Shown here in pieces: positions 6,761 through 9,955 of a stretch of 9,955 bases of DNA (within the stretch, counting starts at the first letter, position 1; the number at the start of each line of letters is the position of its first letter). The DNA is taken from NCBI GenBank assembly GCA_009920815.1, contig RFZH01000069.1, positions 1 to 9,955 on the forward strand, given 5' to 3'. The notes beneath the pieces are model-generated. The model searched no databases. It was given only the letters and a program-made list of their open reading frames with translations, and was not told where the DNA came from. The translations under genes were made by a program, and so were the position numbers. The DNA is from Paracoccaceae bacterium. GTDB taxonomy: Bacteria; Pseudomonadota; Alphaproteobacteria; Rhodobacterales; Rhodobacteraceae.

Positions 6761-7518
6761 AGTTTTCAGCAAATCTTGGATTTCTATGGACTGACCGCCC
6801 CCTGCCCGATGCGATCCGCGCTGCACATGCTGCAGGTTTTGATGCAGTCGAATGTCATTGGCCCTATGACCACGATGTCGCCGACGTCAAATCAGCATTG
6901 AATGAAACCGGTTTGACCATGTTGGGCCTGAACACCGCACGCGGTGATGTCGCAAAGGGTGAAAATGGGCTGGCCGCATTGGTTGGTCGCGACCAAGAGG
7001 CGCGCGCAGCGATTGATCAAGCGTTGGGCTATGCCGCCATTATTGACGCGCCAAACATCCACGTGATGTGCGGGTTCGCGCAGGGACCTGTTGCACATCA
7101 AACCTTTATCTCTAATCTAAAATACGCATGCAAACGCGCCGCTGAATTGGGCAAGACCATTTTGATTGAACCTCTCAATCATTATGATGCGCCCGGATAT
7201 TTTTTGAAAACGACATGCCAAGCGATTGGTATTATTGGCGAAGTTGGCGCAAAAAATATCCGACTGATGTTTGATTGTTATCATGTCCAGCTGATGGAAG
7301 GCGATGTCAGCAACCGCATCGCGCGCTTGTTGCCCTTTATTGGACATATTCAATTTGCGTCGGTCCCTGACCGCAGTCAGCCTGATCAGGGTGAGCTGAA
7401 CTATGCACATGTGTTTTCTGAAATCGAGCGGCTTGGCTATTCTGCTCCGCTGGGTGCGGAATATAAACCCAAAATCGCAACCGACGATACATTGGGCTGG
7501 TTGGCGAAATATAGGTAA
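6757..7518 (+). CDS. otnI: 2-oxo-tetronate isomerase (hydroxypyruvate isomerase-like)
   Basis: This xylose-isomerase-like TIM-barrel enzyme, of the Hyi family, is likely to convert 2-oxo-tetronate to 3-oxo-tetronate, the kinase substrate. The protein is 253 residues, as expected. It begins with the family's typical KFSANLGFLWT. Metal and catalytic residues can be seen at Glu138 (LIEPLNH), Asp173 and His176 (MFDCYH), Gln199 (HIQFA) and Glu235 (GAEYKP). The two glutamates correspond to the proton-transfer pair of the Hyi family. The ATG at 6757 overlaps the otnC stop in ATGA, indicating coupled translation. An in-frame GTG at 6748 would add only three residues and is less likely. Hydroxypyruvate isomerase is the alternative name for the family, but the neighbouring LtnD, OtnK and OtnC homologues favour OtnI. 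Confidence 0.9.
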   Translation: MKFSANLGFLWTDRPLPDAIRAAHAAGFDAVECHWPYDHDVADVKSALNETGLTMLGLNTARGDVAKGENGLAALVGRDQEARAAIDQALGYAAIIDAPNIHVMCGFAQGPVAHQTFISNLKYACKRAAELGKTILIEPLNHYDAPGYFLKTTCQAIGIIGEVGAKNIRLMFDCYHVQLMEGDVSNRIARLLPFIGHIQFASVPDRSQPDQGELNYAHVFSEIERLGYSAPLGAEYKPKIATDDTLGWLAKYR

Positions 7519-7526
7519 CATCCACG

Positions 7527-8492
7527 ATGGCGCGCGATACGAACCTGAACGCATATTTGTATTTTGAATCTGTTTCACGGCGCGGCTCTGTTGCATTGGC
7601 CGCCGAAGAATTGTTGGTTTCACCTTCGGCAGTTAGCCAACAAATTAAGGCCCTTGAACTGCAAATGGGCATCAAATTATTTCGCCGATCCGGGCGAAAA
7701 TTGGTATTAACCCTCGAAGGCGAACAACTCTACAATGCGGCAAGCGCGGCATTAGGAATTTTGAAAAACGCAAAAACCAACCTTTCGATGACACGCGAAA
7801 CGACACGCCTTAACCTGCGCGTTTCACCCAGTTTTGGTGTGGGTTGGCTCGCTCCAAGATTATCAAACTTTATCGCCAAGCACCCAAATTTGGATTTAAG
7901 GGTCGATGCCGCGCCTGATCCGACAGACTTTGATCGTGAAATTATGGACTTGGATATTAGATATGGGCTTGGCCAATGGTCTGGCATGCATGTCGAACCC
8001 ATGGTCCATGAATATGTCTTGCCATTGTGCAGCCCCGGTTATTTTGACGTTCTGACATCAAAAAACCAAGATGACCCGCTTGCATCGGCGCGCTTGATCG
8101 ACAGCGCGCGCGCCTTGTGCCAGTGGGATTACTGGCTATTAGAAACCGGACAAACCACCAGCGCCAACCAGAAAAAGATCTTGATGGATAGATCCTCTAT
8201 GGCCATTGAACTTGCCATTGATGGGGCGGGTGTCGTTTTAGAGAGCCTAGCCCTTTGTGCCGACGCGGTAGACAGCGGTAAATTGGTTCCATTGCTGCCC
8301 AATCAGAATGTATTCGCAATTCGTGCTTATTGGCTTGTTTGTCCAGAACGACACCTAAAACGTCGTGCCGTAAAGGCCTTTGTTGATTGGATGAAAGTTG
8401 AGGTCAGCGTATTTGATACCCAAGTCAACGCAATTTTAGACCGATATAAGATGAAAAAGATCAGTGTCGATTTGAAAACATATGCGAATTAA
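7527..8492 (+). CDS. LysR-family transcriptional regulator (GcvA-like)
   Basis: This is a DNA-binding regulator that probably senses an acid sugar or pathway intermediate and controls the acid-sugar operon. The protein is 321 residues, slightly longer than the usual 300. The winged helix-turn-helix is at about 8-66, with the recognition part SVALAAEELLVSPSAVSQQI (21-40) followed by LE..MGIKLFRRSGR. The effector-binding domain spans about 95-300, with the FGVGWLAPRL start typical of the GcvA-like group. The last 20 residues are a basic tail. It starts 8 bases after otnI with no good ribosome binding site, so translation is probably coupled to otnI and the regulator is made with the operon. The candidate target is the region 3569-3955. 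Whether it activates or represses is not visible. Confidence 0.92.
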   Translation: MARDTNLNAYLYFESVSRRGSVALAAEELLVSPSAVSQQIKALELQMGIKLFRRSGRKLVLTLEGEQLYNAASAALGILKNAKTNLSMTRETTRLNLRVSPSFGVGWLAPRLSNFIAKHPNLDLRVDAAPDPTDFDREIMDLDIRYGLGQWSGMHVEPMVHEYVLPLCSPGYFDVLTSKNQDDPLASARLIDSARALCQWDYWLLETGQTTSANQKKILMDRSSMAIELAIDGAGVVLESLALCADAVDSGKLVPLLPNQNVFAIRAYWLVCPERHLKRRAVKAFVDWMKVEVSVFDTQVNAILDRYKMKKISVDLKTYAN

Positions 8493-8616
8493 ATGCTGCA
8501 TGTGTTAAAAATGTGCGGGCCCGTTACATCATTAACCTAATCTGAATCCAATATTCCATTCACGCGACAAAATACTTTTCCTGATTTTTACCATTTACCA
8601 GATAGAATTGATTGCC
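8493..8616 (+). other. Intergenic region after the LysR gene
   Basis: These 124 bases separate the acid-sugar operon from the frameshifted gene. The only structure is an imperfect, short inverted repeat around CGGGCCCG (8511-8529) with no T run after it, so a terminator is not convincing. No clear promoter for the following gene was found. Confidence 0.5.
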
Positions 8617-9080
8617 ATGAAAATGATCCTTTTCTTCGCCTTTGCCGCGCTGGGGCATACGCCAACAGCGCCGCATGTGATGCCAAATGCCAATGTGGTT
8701 TTGGTTAACGAAATGGCCGACGACTGCCCCGCGATCAAATCCCCCGATGGCAGCGATTTTGATGGGGGCTGGTGTCAGGTAATGCGGATGTCAGGCGATG
8801 CTTGCTTGATTTGGCGCATAACCTTGTCACGGTCGAGGCCATGGCCGATTGGATGCGCACCCAGCGGTTTGAGGTGTCTGATCCATATGTCACGTCATGG
8901 GGCACAATATATCTTAACGCAACTTGGGACACCCCCAAGCTTCAAGAAAACGTTCCGTTTTGGGACAACATCAATATCTTTAACCGGCTGTTATTGTTAA
9001 AAAACAAACGTTATTCGCTGCAGGTTACCTATAAAAACCATGTTCCAAATTCTGCAAATGCAGGGTTCCTCATTAAGTAA
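8617..9080 (+). pseudogene. Frameshifted gene for an unrecognised, probably exported protein
   Basis: Two reading frames appear to be halves of one gene. The first, from ATG 8617, has a hydrophobic start like a signal peptide (MKMILFFAFAAL) and then DDCPAIKSPDGSDFDGG. After about 8768 this frame becomes rich in Arg, Ser and Cys, typical of out-of-frame reading, and stops at 9000. The natural-looking frame, with LLDLAHNLVTVEAMADWM and YVTSWGTIYLNATWD, has a TGA just upstream (8760-8762) and runs to TAA at 9080. One extra G in the GGGGG run (8764-8768) would join them into a 154-residue protein. No good ribosome binding site precedes 8617. I do not recognise the family. A sequencing error or a slippage site could also explain the split. 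A third frame near 8655-8705 also resembles signal-peptide sequence, so there may be more than one lesion. Confidence 0.5.
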
Positions 9081-9092
9081 GGAGATTTTATC

Positions 9093-9248
9093 ATGGCAAA
9101 TTTATTCGTTGCGGCAAATTCCGTTATTGGTAGTGCAGGCCATATGCAGATCGTGTATGATGACGGGACTGGACTGCTAAAAGAGTCGGAAGTACAGGCA
9201 CCCGAATACGCTGGTCTGTCAGGTGCCAATTGGTTAATGGATCAATGA
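9093..9248 (+). CDS. Small hypothetical protein, possible N-terminal remnant
   Basis: This ORF encodes 51 residues beginning MANLFVAANSVIGSAGHMQI and ending NWLMDQ. AAGGAG at 9079-9084 lies 8 bases before the ATG, one of the best ribosome binding sites in the window, so initiation is likely. The protein has no signal peptide or membrane segment and contains a YDDGTG turn. It follows the frameshifted gene by 12 bases. Its last 15 bases overlap the 3' end of the convergent short-chain dehydrogenase gene. The abrupt end at that boundary suggests that a longer gene was cut when the dehydrogenase region was joined here, but a genuine small protein is possible. No function can be assigned. Confidence 0.55.
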   Translation: MANLFVAANSVIGSAGHMQIVYDDGTGLLKESEVQAPEYAGLSGANWLMDQ

Positions 9249-9955
9249 CCCGCCGTTCACATCGACTTCGGACCCCGTGACATAGGCCGATAGGTCAGAG
9301 GCCAAGAACACAGCGCAGCCTGCCACGTCATCGGCGGTGCCCGCGCGGCCCATGGGGATACCCGCCAAAATCATATCCATCATATCCGGTGTCAGTTTAC
9401 CGCCCGTGATATCGGTCGCGATAAAGCCGGGGCAGATCGCGTTGGAGCGAACCCCATCGGGCGCCAATTCCCGCGCCATGGCTTTGGTCAGGCCCAAAAT
9501 ACCCGCCTTGGCCGCCGAATAATGTGGGCCACCAAAAATGCCACCGCCGCGTTGGGCCGAGACAGAGGAAATATTGATGATTGATCCAGTCTTGCGGCCG
9601 CGCATGTGGGGGATCAACGCTTGGCTCATATACAAGGTGCCGCGCAGGTTGACGTCCAGGACGGCGTCGTAATTCTGCGGCTCAATCTCCATCATTTTCA
9701 ACGGCTGGGTTATCCCTGCGTTGTTGACCAGAATGTCCACCTGACCGAAATGTTCTAACACCTTTGCAACGGCGGCTTCGCAATCCTCTTTGCTGACCAC
9801 ATTGCATGACAGGCCGATATTGCCCGCGCCGATGTCATCGGCGGCCGCTTGTGCCGCGGCGGCGTCAAGATCCAGAATGGCGATTCTCGCGCCATGTGCG
9901 GCCATCATTTTTGCGGTCGCTTTGCCCAATCCACGGGGCGACGCGCCGCCGGTGA
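9234..9955 (-). CDS. Short-chain dehydrogenase/reductase (FabG-like), 5' end outside window
   Basis: This is an NAD(P)-dependent oxidoreductase of the classical SDR family. The visible 239 residues start inside the cofactor motif: TGGASPRGLG is read from 9953, so the start codon lies beyond 9955. An in-frame TTG at 9929 is only the Leu of this motif. Other landmarks are NNAG (77-80), the catalytic Ser in NISS, Tyr145 and Lys149 (YSAAK), and a normal SDR ending (YVTGSEVDVNGG). The glycine motif has the spacing TG-x5-GxG, with two extra residues (PR) compared with the common TG-x3-GxG; this is known in a subset of the family. The substrate cannot be told. It is not the extended SDR type of D-erythronate dehydrogenase. 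Its sequence looks richer in GC than the genes to its left. Confidence 0.9.
   Translation of the reverse strand, partial: TGGASPRGLGKATAKMMAAHGARIAILDLDAAAAQAAADDIGAGNIGLSCNVVSKEDCEAAVAKVLEHFGQVDILVNNAGITQPLKMMEIEPQNYDAVLDVNLRGTLYMSQALIPHMRGRKTGSIINISSVSAQRGGGIFGGPHYSAAKAGILGLTKAMARELAPDGVRSNAICPGFIATDITGGKLTPDMMDMILAGIPMGRAGTADDVAGCAVFLASDLSAYVTGSEVDVNGGSLIH

Noticed and set aside
7117..7623. Open frame of 168 codons on the minus strand
   Set aside because: It is antisense to otnI and the start of the LysR gene, with no ribosome binding site or protein-like composition.
8511..8529. CGGGCCCG-centred inverted repeat as the operon terminator
   Set aside because: The stem has mismatches, almost no loop and no following T run.
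8608..9000. Intact 130-codon gene from the TTG at 8608
   Set aside because: After about 8768 the product is rich in Arg, Ser and Cys, as in out-of-frame reading, while the other frame carries the protein-like sequence; an ATG at 8617 is a better start.
9234..9929. Complete dehydrogenase gene starting at 9929
   Set aside because: The TTG at 9929 encodes the Leu within the glycine-rich cofactor motif, whose first half is read in frame from 9953. The true start is outside the window.
1..9955. tRNA, rRNA, CRISPR array, insertion sequence or phage genes
   Set aside because: No cloverleaf, repeat-spacer array, transposase or terminal inverted repeat pattern was found on either strand by reading.

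Overview
The window looks like the chromosome of a marine alphaproteobacterium of the Rhodobacterales (Roseobacter) type. The reasons are a TRAP transporter with strong GGGAGG-type ribosome binding sites, moderate GC content with AT-rich control regions, and the overall style of the proteins. This placement is an inference from gene content, not from a marker gene.

Left part (1-3568, minus strand): a complete tripartite TRAP transporter operon, transcribed right to left as solute-binding protein (dctP-type), small permease (dctQ-type), large permease (dctM-type). A strong hairpin lies between the binding-protein gene and the permease genes, and a 12-bp stem terminator follows the last gene.

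Middle (3569-3955): a 387-bp AT-rich divergent control region. It carries two TGGTATACCA palindromes typical of GntR-family (UxuR/FadR-like) operators, one of which sits inside the spacer of a candidate promoter for the transporter. A possible LysR-type site lies closer to the rightward operon.

Right-centre (3956-8492, plus strand): a tightly packed five-gene operon. It encodes a beta-hydroxyacid dehydrogenase (LtnD-like), a DUF1537 kinase (OtnK), a class II aldolase-type decarboxylase (OtnC), a hydroxypyruvate-isomerase-like enzyme (OtnI) and a LysR regulator. This is the known route for four-carbon acid sugars. L-threonate is oxidised to 2-oxo-tetronate, isomerised to 3-oxo-tetronate, phosphorylated at C4, and decarboxylated to dihydroxyacetone phosphate. 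The divergent TRAP transporter is the likely importer, so import, four enzymatic steps and a regulator form one unit.

Right end (8493-9955): a less orderly stretch. It holds an unrecognised, probably exported protein gene split by an apparent one-base frameshift at a G run, then a 51-codon ORF with a strong ribosome binding site that may be the N-terminal remnant of a longer gene. Convergent to these and overlapping the small ORF by 15 bp is a short-chain dehydrogenase gene whose 5' end lies beyond the window. No RNA genes, insertion sequences or CRISPR arrays were seen.
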